DNA of 5,230 nucleotides from contig DTXR01000233.1 of assembly GCA_012962365.1 (NCBI GenBank), forward strand, positions 1 to 5,230, in the 5' to 3' direction. The stretch is from Chromatiaceae bacterium. Lineage in GTDB: Bacteria; Pseudomonadota; Gammaproteobacteria; Chromatiales; Chromatiaceae. Numbering within the stretch: the first letter of the stretch is position 1; every line of letters begins with the position of its first letter. Positions 1 to 5,230 of the stretch are shown one piece after another. The notes beneath the pieces were generated by a model. It was given only the letters and a program-made list of their open reading frames with translations. It ran no database searches and was not told where the DNA came from. The position numbers were made by a program, and so were the translations under genes.

Positions 1-7
1 ACCACAT

Positions 8-32
8 GGATTCGGGCCTTCGCCGGAATGAC
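8..32. repeat. Short palindromic intergenic repeat, single copy in window
   Basis: The stretch GGATTCGGGCCTTCGCCGGA and the bases after it form an imperfect hairpin. ATTC at 10-13 pairs with GAAT at 26-29, there is one G-G mismatch, then GGC at 15-17 pairs with GCC at 22-24 around a CTTC loop. From memory this resembles the widespread proteobacterial intergenic element of the form GTCATTCCGGCGAAGGCCGGAATCCA, which is dispersed in many copies in some genomes. Only one copy is visible here, so its repeat status rests on resemblance. Confidence 0.5.
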
Positions 33-48
33 CTATTAATCAGGGTTT

Positions 49-99
49 CCTGAGTGAGTACGCTACTTTTCTGATCCCTTCTGGGGTTCGTTACTCAGG
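49..99 (-). other. Imperfect inverted repeat at the 3' end of the purine operon
   Basis: CCTGAGT at 49-55 is an exact inverted match of ACTCAGG at 93-99, and a small hairpin CCC-TTCT-GGG (76-85) sits between them. The right arm contains the TGA stop (95-97) of the hemerythrin-like gene, so the structure would form at the end of the leftward mRNA. It lacks the run of U residues expected of an intrinsic terminator, so it may only be a 3'-end stabilising structure or chance. The real transcript end could lie in the palindromic repeat further left. Confidence 0.25.
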
Positions 100-517
100 T
101 GTTTTTCTCTATCAGCTGTAATTGTTCAGCGCTGAATTGTGCTTCCACGAGGGGAAACAGCTCTCGCTCTTCCAGGCGGGTGTGGTCTTTCAGCAGTGCA
201 CCAAAATCTGCCAGTTTGCCACAATCGCCCGGGTGCATTTGGGCGGCCATGGCGCGCATTTTGTTGTGCTCATCGACCAGTTGTTTTCCCAGTTCGTGAA
301 TCTTTCCGCTCAGTGTGGCGGTGATGTTGAAGATGGATTTTTCCTCGTTGAGGAAATGCCGATCCCATTCCTGGTCGAAAATGCTCGCGATATGCTCGCA
401 CAATGCTATGCATTTGGCTTCATCACCGGTTGCGGCAGTATCCAGGCACTGTTTTGCCAGGCGAAGAGACTGGTGATGCTCCCGGGAGAGGGAAATCAAT
501 TCCTGCTGTCGTTTCAT
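95..517 (-). CDS. Hemerythrin-like HHE domain protein (140 aa)
   Basis: A small soluble protein made almost entirely of one hemerythrin HHE four-helix bundle, a fold that usually holds a di-iron centre binding O2, NO or peroxide. The expected ligands are visible: H14/H15 in helix 1, HFLNEE (H54, E58, E59) in helix 2, H84 in helix 3 and HTRLEE (H112, E116, E117) in helix 4. There is no signal peptide and no membrane segment, so it should be cytoplasmic. The frame stays open further upstream, but ATG at 517 is preferred: the product then begins at the domain (MKRQQELISLSREHH), and it lies only 2 bases after the DUF3108 stop, whereas the longer start would overlap that gene by nearly 100 bases. 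A weak GGA lies upstream. It is the last gene of the purM-purN-DUF3108 run and probably depends on coupled translation. The family assignment is good; the physiological role (oxygen or NO sensing, iron storage, repair) is unknown. Confidence 0.88.
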   Translation of the reverse strand: MKRQQELISLSREHHQSLRLAKQCLDTAATGDEAKCIALCEHIASIFDQEWDRHFLNEEKSIFNITATLSGKIHELGKQLVDEHNKMRAMAAQMHPGDCGKLADFGALLKDHTRLEERELFPLVEAQFSAEQLQLIEKNT

Positions 518-519
518 TG

Positions 520-1215
520 CTAATCCAGTTTTGTGAGTTCCATGCGAACAGGGCCTTTGCTCGTGGTTTTGGTCATCAGCAGAGGTAGGTAGTTGTGCTT
601 TACGGCTAGCCACAAGCTGCGCGGTTCTTTGCCGCTCTTTGTTTCGACGCTGATTTCCAGAGCAAGGAAACGCCCTGCCGGTGTCGAGATGTATTTCTGC
701 AGCTTTTTGGTCAGCGTGATTTCTTGCGTACCTTCGACTGACACATACTTGAAGCGAGCAATGCGCTGTTGGCTGTCTGCCAGCGTCATGGCACGGAGTA
801 TGTAGCTGAGACGATCCTGACTGCCTGCCTCCAGGGTAAATTTCTGTTGTTCCTTGTCACCGCGCAGCGTCAGCTGTTTCTTTTTCCAGTCGAAGAAGAA
901 TTCCAGCATCTGGGTGCCGGATGCATTGCGCACGGCGTAATAATAAGTGTCGGGCTCCGGTCTGCCTTCGGTGAAATGCCCGTGGCTGGTTTCCAGGATT
1001 TCGTGCTTGATATCGATAGCTGCCAGTTTTCCCTGGGGCAGGGTAAAGGCTTCGAAGCTGTAACTTGTTGCCGGCAGCAACAGGCTGAATTGGGTTTCCC
1101 CCTTTTTTTCGTCGTTCAGCAAAAGTTGGTAACTGGCGCTGAAGGGCTCCAGGGCAAGTGCTTGCATGGGCAGCAACAGCCACAACCATAACAGATGCTG
1201 TAGCTGTCTGGTCAT
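520..1215 (-). CDS. DUF3108 domain exported protein (231 aa)
   Basis: The N-terminus is a clear Sec signal peptide: a short polar start (MTRQLQH), a Leu/Trp-rich core at residues 8-16, and a likely cleavage after A21 (ALA then LEPF). The mature part of about 210 residues is rich in beta-strand patterns. It begins with FSASYQLLLNDEKKGETQFS and ends near LWLAVKHNYLPLLM, which I recognise as the DUF3108 layout found downstream of purN in Pseudomonas and relatives. No catalytic residues can be pointed to; a periplasmic or outer-membrane-associated role is inference. The start ATG overlaps the purN stop as ATGA, and there is no convincing Shine-Dalgarno, so translation is probably coupled to purN. 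The conserved link to pur genes may reflect shared transcription rather than shared function. Confidence 0.85.
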   Translation of the reverse strand: MTRQLQHLLWLWLLLPMQALALEPFSASYQLLLNDEKKGETQFSLLLPATSYSFEAFTLPQGKLAAIDIKHEILETSHGHFTEGRPEPDTYYYAVRNASGTQMLEFFFDWKKKQLTLRGDKEQQKFTLEAGSQDRLSYILRAMTLADSQQRIARFKYVSVEGTQEITLTKKLQKYISTPAGRFLALEISVETKSGKEPRSLWLAVKHNYLPLLMTKTTSKGPVRMELTKLD

Positions 1216-1868
1216 CGATCGGGCGCCTGTTCCAGTTGAATGGGCGCAGTGAGGGCCTTGCCGTCCAGCACGACTTCATCGTTTTCGTTCAGGAACAGGC
1301 GGCCTTGGGCGTACCAGCGTACGGCCAGGGGATAAATGATATGTTCCTTTTCCAATACGCGGGCTGCCAGTGTTTTCGCATCGTCTCCGGGCAGCACGGG
1401 AACGCTTGCCTGCAGAATGATCGGGCCGCCATCCAGTTCTTCCGTAACGAAGTGGATGCTGGCGCCGTGTTTTTCGACCTCCGCTTCCAACGCCCGGTGA
1501 TGGGTGTGCAAGCCCTGAAAATCCGGGAGCAGAGAAGGGTGGATGTTGAACATGCGCCCATGATAGTGATGGACGAAATCCGGTGTCAGTATGCGCATGA
1601 AGCCGGCCAGCAGAACCAATTTTGGCTGGTAGCTGTCGATGAGCTCCATCAGGGCAGTATCAAAGCTTTCCCTGTCGGGAAACTGCCGGTGTTCCAACAC
1701 GGCGGTGGGAATGCCAGCCTGTTTTGCCCGCTCCAGGCCATAGGCATCCGCCTTGTTGCTGATAACCGCCTTGATGTCCACTGGCAGATCTTTTTCCGCA
1801 CGGTCAATGATGGCTTGCAGGTTGGTGCCGCCACCGGATATCAGGATGACGATGGGTAGTTTAGACAT
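1212..1868 (-). CDS. purN: Phosphoribosylglycinamide formyltransferase PurN (GART)
   Basis: Transfers a formyl group from 10-formyltetrahydrofolate to glycinamide ribonucleotide (GAR), giving FGAR, in the third step of de novo purine synthesis in the cytoplasm. At 218 aa it is about the family length. The phosphate-binding [10 protein letters not shown] lies at residues 11-20, and AGFMRIL at 88-94 is the folate-binding region. The catalytic triad known from the E. coli enzyme (N106, H108, D144) is present as N108 and H110 in FNIHPSLLP and D146 in ELDGGPI. The C-terminal tail after about residue 190 is variable, as in other members. ATG at 1868 overlaps the end of purM by 8 bases and has no clear Shine-Dalgarno, suggesting re-initiation by ribosomes finishing purM. 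The neighbouring purM confirms the pathway assignment. Nothing indicates damage to the gene. Confidence 0.97.
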   Translation of the reverse strand: MSKLPIVILISGGGTNLQAIIDRAEKDLPVDIKAVISNKADAYGLERAKQAGIPTAVLEHRQFPDRESFDTALMELIDSYQPKLVLLAGFMRILTPDFVHHYHGRMFNIHPSLLPDFQGLHTHHRALEAEVEKHGASIHFVTEELDGGPIILQASVPVLPGDDAKTLAARVLEKEHIIYPLAVRWYAQGRLFLNENDEVVLDGKALTAPIQLEQAPDR

Positions 1869-2913
1869 AGGTTACACAGGGCGATTCACAGTCACAGTTC
1901 TCGATACTGCCGATGACATGCACGGTTTCACCCTGTGCTTCTAGAATGTCTTGCGCCTTTGCGGCATCTTCCGCAGCGAGACAGACCACCATGCCGATAC
2001 CGCTGTTGAAAGTGCGCAGCATTTCCTCGGCATCGATGTTGCCGTTTTCCTGCAGCCACTGGAACACCGCCGGGCGGGGCCAGCTGTTGGCATCGATATG
2101 CGCTGCAGTGTTTGCCGGCATAACCCGGGGTATGTTTTCCGTAAGCCCGCCCCCGGTAATGTGAGCAAGGGCATGGACATCGATTTCCTTCAGCAGGCTG
2201 AGTAAGGACTTTACATAGATGCGCGTTGGCAGCAGCAGGGCTTCTCCGAGTGGTTGGCCGTCCAAGTCTGATTCGAGGTCGGCATTGCTGACTTCGATAA
2301 CCTTGCGGATCAGGGAATAGCCATTGGAATGCGGGCCGGAGGAGGCCAGTCCCAGCAGCGTATCGCCTGCCTTTACCTTGTCACCCTGTAATATTCTGCT
2401 TTTCTCGACGATGCCCACGCTGAAGCCGGCGAGGTCGTAATCGTCTCCCTGATACATGCCGGGCATTTCTGCGGTCTCGCCGCCGGTAAGGGCGCAGCCC
2501 GCCAGTTCGCAGCCTTTGGCAATGCCGGAAACGATGTCCGTAGCTCGGTCGACCAGCAACTTGCCGGTAGCGAAATAGTCGAGAAAGAACAGGGGCTCGG
2601 CGCCGGCGACGATGATGTCGTTGACGCACATGGCAACCAGATCGATGCCGATTGTGTCGTGTTTGTCCAGCATCATGGCCAGCTTGAGTTTGGTACCCAC
2701 CCCATCGGTGCCAGATACCAGTACCGGGTTCTCGTATTCGTTTACCGGCAATTCGAACAGCGCGCCAAAACCGCCCAGTCCTGCAAGTACGCCGGGGCGG
2801 AAGGTATTCCTGACCAGCGGTTTGATGTTCTCCACCAGTGCGTTGCCGGCGTCGATGTCTACGCCGGCCTGGCGGTAACTCAGTCCTTCGGGTGGCAGTT
2901 CTTGGGAGGACAC
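1861..2913 (-). CDS. purM: Phosphoribosylformylglycinamidine cyclo-ligase PurM (AIR synthetase)
   Basis: ATP-dependent closure of formylglycinamidine ribonucleotide (FGAM) to aminoimidazole ribonucleotide (AIR), the fifth purine step; family members act as cytoplasmic dimers. The 350-aa length is normal. Family signatures appear in order: [10 protein letters not shown] at 47-56, the nucleotide-binding SGTDGVGTK at 67-75, [24 protein letters not shown] at about 91-114, [12 protein letters not shown] at 143-154, [13 protein letters not shown] at 191-203, [12 protein letters not shown] at 252-263 and FNSGIGMVV near 304-312. The start is GTG at 2913, chosen because AGGAG lies exactly 6 bases upstream and the protein then begins at the usual place. 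The extreme C-terminus carries three closely spaced cysteines (C340, C342, C346 in CDCESPC), which I do not recall as a general PurM feature. It is the first gene of the leftward operon. Confidence 0.97.
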   Translation of the reverse strand: MSSQELPPEGLSYRQAGVDIDAGNALVENIKPLVRNTFRPGVLAGLGGFGALFELPVNEYENPVLVSGTDGVGTKLKLAMMLDKHDTIGIDLVAMCVNDIIVAGAEPLFFLDYFATGKLLVDRATDIVSGIAKGCELAGCALTGGETAEMPGMYQGDDYDLAGFSVGIVEKSRILQGDKVKAGDTLLGLASSGPHSNGYSLIRKVIEVSNADLESDLDGQPLGEALLLPTRIYVKSLLSLLKEIDVHALAHITGGGLTENIPRVMPANTAAHIDANSWPRPAVFQWLQENGNIDAEEMLRTFNSGIGMVVCLAAEDAAKAQDILEAQGETVHVIGSIENCDCESPCVTYV

Positions 2914-2919
2914 GGAGAG

Positions 2920-2924
2920 CTCCT
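2920..2924 (-). promoter_or_regulatory. Shine-Dalgarno AGGAG that fixes the GTG start of purM
   Basis: On the minus strand AGGAG is followed by 6 bases (CTCTCC) and then GTG. This is the best ribosome binding site in the leftward operon and decides for the GTG start over any internal ATG. Confidence 0.8.
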
Positions 2925-2949
2925 GAAATATGCGAATAACGAGGTGGCC

Positions 2950-2958
2950 ATTGTACCA
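2950..2958 (-). promoter_or_regulatory. Probable extended -10 promoter element for the purM operon
   Basis: The minus strand reads TGGTACAAT, that is an extended -10 TGn followed by TACAAT (5 of 6 matches to the sigma-70 -10 consensus). Transcription would begin near 2943, giving a leader of about 30 bases before the purM GTG. I see no good -35 hexamer at 16-18 bases, which suits an extended -10 promoter. The position is inferred from sequence only. Confidence 0.45.
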
Positions 2959-3003
2959 AGATTTGCGTGAGAGAAATGTTTCCGATCAGGTGACGGCGGA
3001 TTG

Positions 3004-3033
3004 TTGGCTAGCATAGGGAATTGCCAGTAGAAT
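3004..3033 (+). promoter_or_regulatory. Weak candidate promoter for the DUF2066 gene
   Basis: TTGGCT at 3004-3009 and TAGAAT at 3028-3033 are 18 bases apart and match the sigma-70 hexamers at 4 and 5 of 6 positions. The -10-like hexamer ends only 6 bases before the ATG at 3040, so if used it would give a leaderless or nearly leaderless mRNA. No better candidate is apparent in the divergent region, but the element may be chance. Confidence 0.22.
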
Positions 3034-3039
3034 GGCGGC

Positions 3040-4107
3040 ATGAAGTTACTCAGTCTGTTTTTCCTGTTATTGCCGATTTTCCTGTTGCCTGCGCCCGGTT
3101 TGACATCACAGGGGCTGTATTCCGCAGAGGTTCCTGTTGCCGACCCCGGGCCCGAAGCCCGCAAGGACAGTATTCGTCAGGCATTTGAAAAAGTGCTGAT
3201 CAAGGCTTCCGGCTATCGCAATCTCAAGGGCCGCAAGGGGATGAAGGCTGTACTGAAGCATGCCGAAGATTATGTGCAACAGTTCCGGTATCGAACTGAA
3301 GCCGCCAAAACCGAGGGCGAACCGGAGCAGCGCCTGATGTGGGTGGCGTTTGAGAAGAGTGCCATCAAGAGGGCGCTGAATCAGCTGGGGCTGTCCGTGT
3401 GGGACAAGGGAAGACCGGAAGTGTTGCTGTGGTTGGCTCGGGAAAGAGGGGGAAAACGCACCTTGCTGAATCCAGAAAAAGATGCTGATCTGGTACAGGC
3501 GCTGAAGGTCGCCGCGGGACAGCGCGGGCTGCCCCTGTTACTGCCCATCATGGATCTTGAAGATCAGACGGCCTTGCGCGTGAGTGATGTTTGGACGGTG
3601 AACCGGGATGGCGTGGAAGCCGCATCGGTCCGCTACGGTGACCAGCTCGTTCTGCTCGGGCGCCTGCGCAAGGCAGGCAAACAATGGCAAGCGAAATGGA
3701 CACTGTTGCTGCCTGACAGGCAACAGGATTTTGCCAGCGCAGCCGGCGACCCCAAAGCCGCCCTGGGTGATGGTATGGACAAGGTCATGGACTGGTTGAC
3801 CGATCAGTTCGTTCCCCGCAGTGATGCGGGTGAAGCCGACGTGGTGATGTTGCGGTTTCGTGGCATCAGAGGTTTGCCGGAATATTCGCGGCTGATGCAG
3901 TTGCTGGAATCTCTGGACGTCATATCAGAATATGTCATCCAGGAATCTTCCAGCGATCAGTTGCTGATACGAGCAAGGGTGCGGGGAGGTCGCGACATCC
4001 TAGTGCAAAGGTTGTCCCTTGAGGCGGCCCTGGCGCCGGCAGCCAGTGTGCCCGATGATGAATCCCTTGCGCCGGACAGCCTGGAACTGACCTACCAGTT
4101 TAGGTAA
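3040..4107 (+). CDS. DUF2066 domain exported protein (355 aa)
   Basis: A strongly hydrophobic signal sequence (MKLLSLFFLLLPIFLLPAPG) opens the protein, with cleavage probably between residues 18 and 23, so the product should be in the periplasm or envelope. After it comes LYSAEVPVADPGPEARKDSIRQAFEKVLIKASG (residues 26 onward). Near residues 107-132 there is an LMWVAFEKSAIKRALNQLGLSVWDKGRPEVLLWLA block; both are typical of DUF2066 proteins, which in Pseudomonas are also encoded divergently from purM. Later segments (YGDQLVLLGRLRK, then MDWLTDQFV) suggest alternating strands and helices. No enzyme motif is visible and the function is unknown. The ATG is the natural start before the signal peptide, but the ribosome binding site is poor (only GGCGG just upstream). 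The next gene starts 3 bases after the stop, so the two are almost certainly cotranscribed. Confidence 0.85.
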   Translation: MKLLSLFFLLLPIFLLPAPGLTSQGLYSAEVPVADPGPEARKDSIRQAFEKVLIKASGYRNLKGRKGMKAVLKHAEDYVQQFRYRTEAAKTEGEPEQRLMWVAFEKSAIKRALNQLGLSVWDKGRPEVLLWLARERGGKRTLLNPEKDADLVQALKVAAGQRGLPLLLPIMDLEDQTALRVSDVWTVNRDGVEAASVRYGDQLVLLGRLRKAGKQWQAKWTLLLPDRQQDFASAAGDPKAALGDGMDKVMDWLTDQFVPRSDAGEADVVMLRFRGIRGLPEYSRLMQLLESLDVISEYVIQESSSDQLLIRARVRGGRDILVQRLSLEAALAPAASVPDDESLAPDSLELTYQFR

Positions 4108-4110
4108 CCC

Positions 4111-4665
4111 ATGCTTCAGCCAAAGGACATTCCGAATGTCATCAGCGTCGCCAGGGTGGTGCTGGTGTTCCCGGTGATCTGGCTGCTCCTCAATCAGCAT
4201 TATCAAAGCGCCATGCTGCTGTTCTTCGTGGCAGGCATATCCGACGCCCTGGACGGCTTCCTCGCGCGACAGTATCGGTGGCAAAGTCGTCTGGGCGGTA
4301 TTCTCGACCCCCTGGCGGACAAGTTCCTGCTGGTGTCGGTCTATCTTTGCCTGGGGTGGCTGCACGCCCTGTCCTGGTGGCTGGTGGGGTTGGTGGTATT
4401 GCGTGATGTGATCATCGTCATGGGCGCCGTGGCCTACAACTTCCGGGTGGAAAAGCTGGATGCGCAGCCCAGCCTGGTGAGCAAGCTGAATACCACCTTG
4501 CAGATCCTGCTGGTCCTGATGGTCGTCTATGATCTTGGTTTCGCTTCCCTGCCCGACAAACTGCTGCAGGGCACAGCATGGGCGGTGGCGCTTACGACGC
4601 TGTGGAGCGGTATCGATTACGTCGTCAGCTGGAGCCGCAAGGCAGGCAGACAGAGAAAGCGTTGA
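4111..4665 (+). CDS. CDP-alcohol phosphatidyltransferase family membrane enzyme (184 aa)
   Basis: An integral membrane phospholipid synthase that moves the phosphatidyl group of CDP-diacylglycerol to an alcohol, releasing CMP. The defining motif DG-x2-AR-x8-G-x3-D-x3-D is complete: D48 G49, A52 R53, G62, D66 and D70, preceded by D45. The N-terminal IPNVISVARV and the SKLNTTLQ motif (124-131) fit the PgsA/cardiolipin-synthase-like branch. Hydrophobic segments lie near 13-27, 34-43, 72-87, 89-108, 131-147 and 152-165, about six helices, with a basic C-terminal tail (SRKAGRQRKR). The substrate (glycerol 3-phosphate, phosphatidylglycerol or other) cannot be read from the sequence, so no symbol is given; main pgsA genes usually sit beside uvrC instead. 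ATG at 4111 follows the DUF2066 stop by 3 bases, and TAGGT just upstream can serve as Shine-Dalgarno. No intrinsic terminator is seen after it. Confidence 0.9.
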   Translation: MLQPKDIPNVISVARVVLVFPVIWLLLNQHYQSAMLLFFVAGISDALDGFLARQYRWQSRLGGILDPLADKFLLVSVYLCLGWLHALSWWLVGLVVLRDVIIVMGAVAYNFRVEKLDAQPSLVSKLNTTLQILLVLMVVYDLGFASLPDKLLQGTAWAVALTTLWSGIDYVVSWSRKAGRQRKR

Positions 4666-4791
4666 CCATCTCTGCTTGTTGCCTATTCGGGTTTGCGTAC
4701 TGTCAGCGCGATTATTGGTCACCCAAATTCCGGCAACTACATACAGAATGACCAAGAGGATATCCAGCGTTAGTTCCTTTCCAGTTTTTCC
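4666..4791. other. Gene-free spacer between the phospholipid gene and the IS end
   Basis: No convincing gene, RNA or terminator is visible. TTGGTCA at 4715-4721 and TGACCAA at 4749-4755 form an exact 7-bp inverted repeat with 27 bases between, of unknown meaning. The last eight bases, GTTTTTCC (4784-4791), are the candidate target-site duplication if the IS begins at 4792. In relatives an AI-2E transporter and/or hda often follows here; neither is recognisable. Confidence 0.5.
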
Positions 4792-4816
4792 GGCTCTTCA
4801 GGGAAATTTGTGGGTA
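4792..4816 (+). repeat. Candidate left terminal inverted repeat of the ISL3 element
   Basis: The sequence begins GGCTCTTCAGGGAAATTTG and continues to TGGGTA. ISL3-family ends characteristically start GGCTCTT (recalled from the family, not searched). The matching right repeat is not in the window, so the inner boundary is approximate. Confidence 0.6.
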
Positions 4817-4857
4817 AAAACATAGCGGATTCGTAACAAGAGAGATAGATTTTTGGT

Positions 4858-4889
4858 GATTTGAGGGTAGAACATCCTGCCCCCAAATC
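4858..4889 (+). other. Strong hairpin in the IS leader upstream of the transposase
   Basis: GATTTGAGGGTAG (4858-4870) pairs with CTGCCCCCAAATC (4877-4889) around the loop AACATC: 13 positions with one A-C mismatch and one T-G wobble. No U run follows on either strand, so it is not a standard intrinsic terminator. It ends 48 bases before the transposase ATG. It could act in the mRNA leader, for instance damping readthrough expression, or as a DNA site for the transposase; this is inference. Confidence 0.5.
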
Positions 4890-4937
4890 TGAGAGGATGG
4901 AAATGCAAACTCACCATCAATCAGAGAAAAGAACAGG

Positions 4938-5230
4938 ATGCAGATCAAGACTATCCTCAATCGAGTACAGAAATTCAAAGCTTTTGTTTACGGAGCTGTT
5001 CACTGGGATGAAAAAGCCGAGGTTCCGATCCTTTTAGTTGAGATAGATCCCCGCCTGAACAGTAGAGCAGAATGCCCTGATTGTGGGCAAAAATGGCCGG
5101 AGTATGACAGGCTGCCGGAACGGCGTTTTAAGTGTATTCCGATCTGGGGCAACAAGGTGTTTTTTTGTTATGCGCCTCGCCGTGTTGAGTGTCCGACCTG
5201 CGGGATCCGGGTCGAGCGAATACCCTGGGT
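4938..5230 (+). CDS. tnp: ISL3-family transposase, N-terminal 97 codons only
   Basis: The visible part is the N-terminal DNA-binding region of an ISL3 transposase. It starts MQIKTILNRVQKFKAFVYG and carries two zinc-ribbon cysteine pairs, CPDCG (C46, C49) and CPTCG (C85, C88). Between them lie the family-typical YDRLPERRF at 57-64 and IPIWGNKVFFCYAPRRVECP, and the fragment ends in VERIPW. The helix-turn-helix and the DDE catalytic core that follow in complete members lie beyond the window, so activity cannot be judged. ATG at 4938 is the first possible start in this frame, because a TGA occurs at 4890-4892 and no ATG, GTG or TTG lies between. Its ribosome binding site is poor: AGG abuts the ATG directly. 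A different frame with a better site overlaps the start. The gene is open to the right edge, with no stop in the visible part. Confidence 0.88.
   Translation, partial: MQIKTILNRVQKFKAFVYGAVHWDEKAEVPILLVEIDPRLNSRAECPDCGQKWPEYDRLPERRFKCIPIWGNKVFFCYAPRRVECPTCGIRVERIPW

Larger units (their letters stand above)
4792..5230 (+). mobile_element. Left part of an ISL3-family insertion sequence, cut by the window end
   Basis: The element is defined by a GGCTCTTC-type terminus at 4792 and by the ISL3 transposase that begins at 4938. The first 146 bases are a leader that looks more AT-rich than the preceding genes and contains a strong hairpin. Transposase reads away from this end, so this is the left terminus. 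ISL3 members usually make 8-bp AT-rich target duplications; the candidate left copy is GTTTTTCC. The right end, and therefore the integrity of the element, lies outside the window. Confidence 0.8.

Noticed and set aside
49..99. Intrinsic terminator for the leftward operon
   Set aside because: Inverted repeats are present but no U run follows on the minus strand, so it is listed only as a structure.
518..613. 32-residue N-terminal extension of the hemerythrin-like protein
   Set aside because: It would overlap the DUF3108 gene by nearly 100 bases and adds a low-complexity polar segment before the domain; the ATG 2 bases after the DUF3108 stop fits better.
1158..1859. 233-codon open frame on the plus strand opposite purN
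   Set aside because: purN has complete catalytic residues and operon overlaps; the opposing frame shows no family features.
2953..2968. PurR-like operator near the purM promoter (ACGCAAATCTTGGTAC on the minus strand)
   Set aside because: Only the left half ACGCAAA matches; the central CG and the right half are lost, and PurR control is not established for this kind of organism.
4000..4755. 251-codon open frame on the minus strand across the phospholipid gene
   Set aside because: It lies antisense to a gene with an intact family motif, begins with TTG, has a His/Gln-rich composition typical of antisense frames in GC-rich genes, and shows no recognisable domain.
4938..5230. Accessory defence or CRISPR-linked protein with zinc ribbons at the right edge
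   Set aside because: The two CxxC pairs and the surrounding YDRLPERRF and VFF-Y-RRVECP context match the ISL3 transposase N-terminus, and an ISL3-like terminus lies just upstream.

Overview
The window looks like chromosomal DNA of a gammaproteobacterium with moderately high GC. Two tightly packed gene groups diverge from a shared intergenic region near 2914-3039, and the start of an ISL3-family insertion sequence lies at the right edge. The pairing of purM/purN/DUF3108 with a divergent DUF2066 gene is familiar from Pseudomonas and from sulfur-oxidising (Chromatiales-type) gammaproteobacteria. The DUF2066 plus CDP-alcohol phosphatidyltransferase pairing leans towards the second group, but that placement is inference.

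Leftward group (minus strand, transcribed from about 2945 down to 95): purM (GTG start, strong Shine-Dalgarno), purN (8-bp overlap), an exported DUF3108 protein (4-bp ATGA overlap) and a small hemerythrin-like HHE protein (2-bp gap). The spacing predicts one mRNA with coupled translation. PurN and PurM catalyse steps 3 and 5 of de novo purine synthesis. DUF3108 is a periplasm-directed protein of unknown role, and the HHE protein is a likely di-iron oxygen, NO or redox-responsive protein. Downstream, 1-94 holds a short palindromic intergenic repeat and an imperfect inverted repeat around the last stop codon, but no gene.

Rightward group (plus strand, 3040-4665): an exported DUF2066 protein, then 3 bases later a CDP-alcohol phosphatidyltransferase with an intact catalytic motif, so a membrane phospholipid synthase. 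In relatives this neighbourhood often continues into an AI-2E family transporter and/or hda. Here a gene-free stretch of 126 bases is followed by an IS end.

Right edge (4792-5230): an ISL3-type terminal sequence beginning GGCTCTTC, a 146-base leader holding a strong 13-bp hairpin, and the first 97 codons of an ISL3 transposase with two CxxC zinc-ribbon pairs, cut off by the window end. No RNA gene, CRISPR array or clearly undescribed system was found. The most worthwhile leads are the HHE protein attached to a purine operon, the exported DUF3108/DUF2066 pair flanking pur genes, and the hairpin and overlapping small reading frame in the IS leader.
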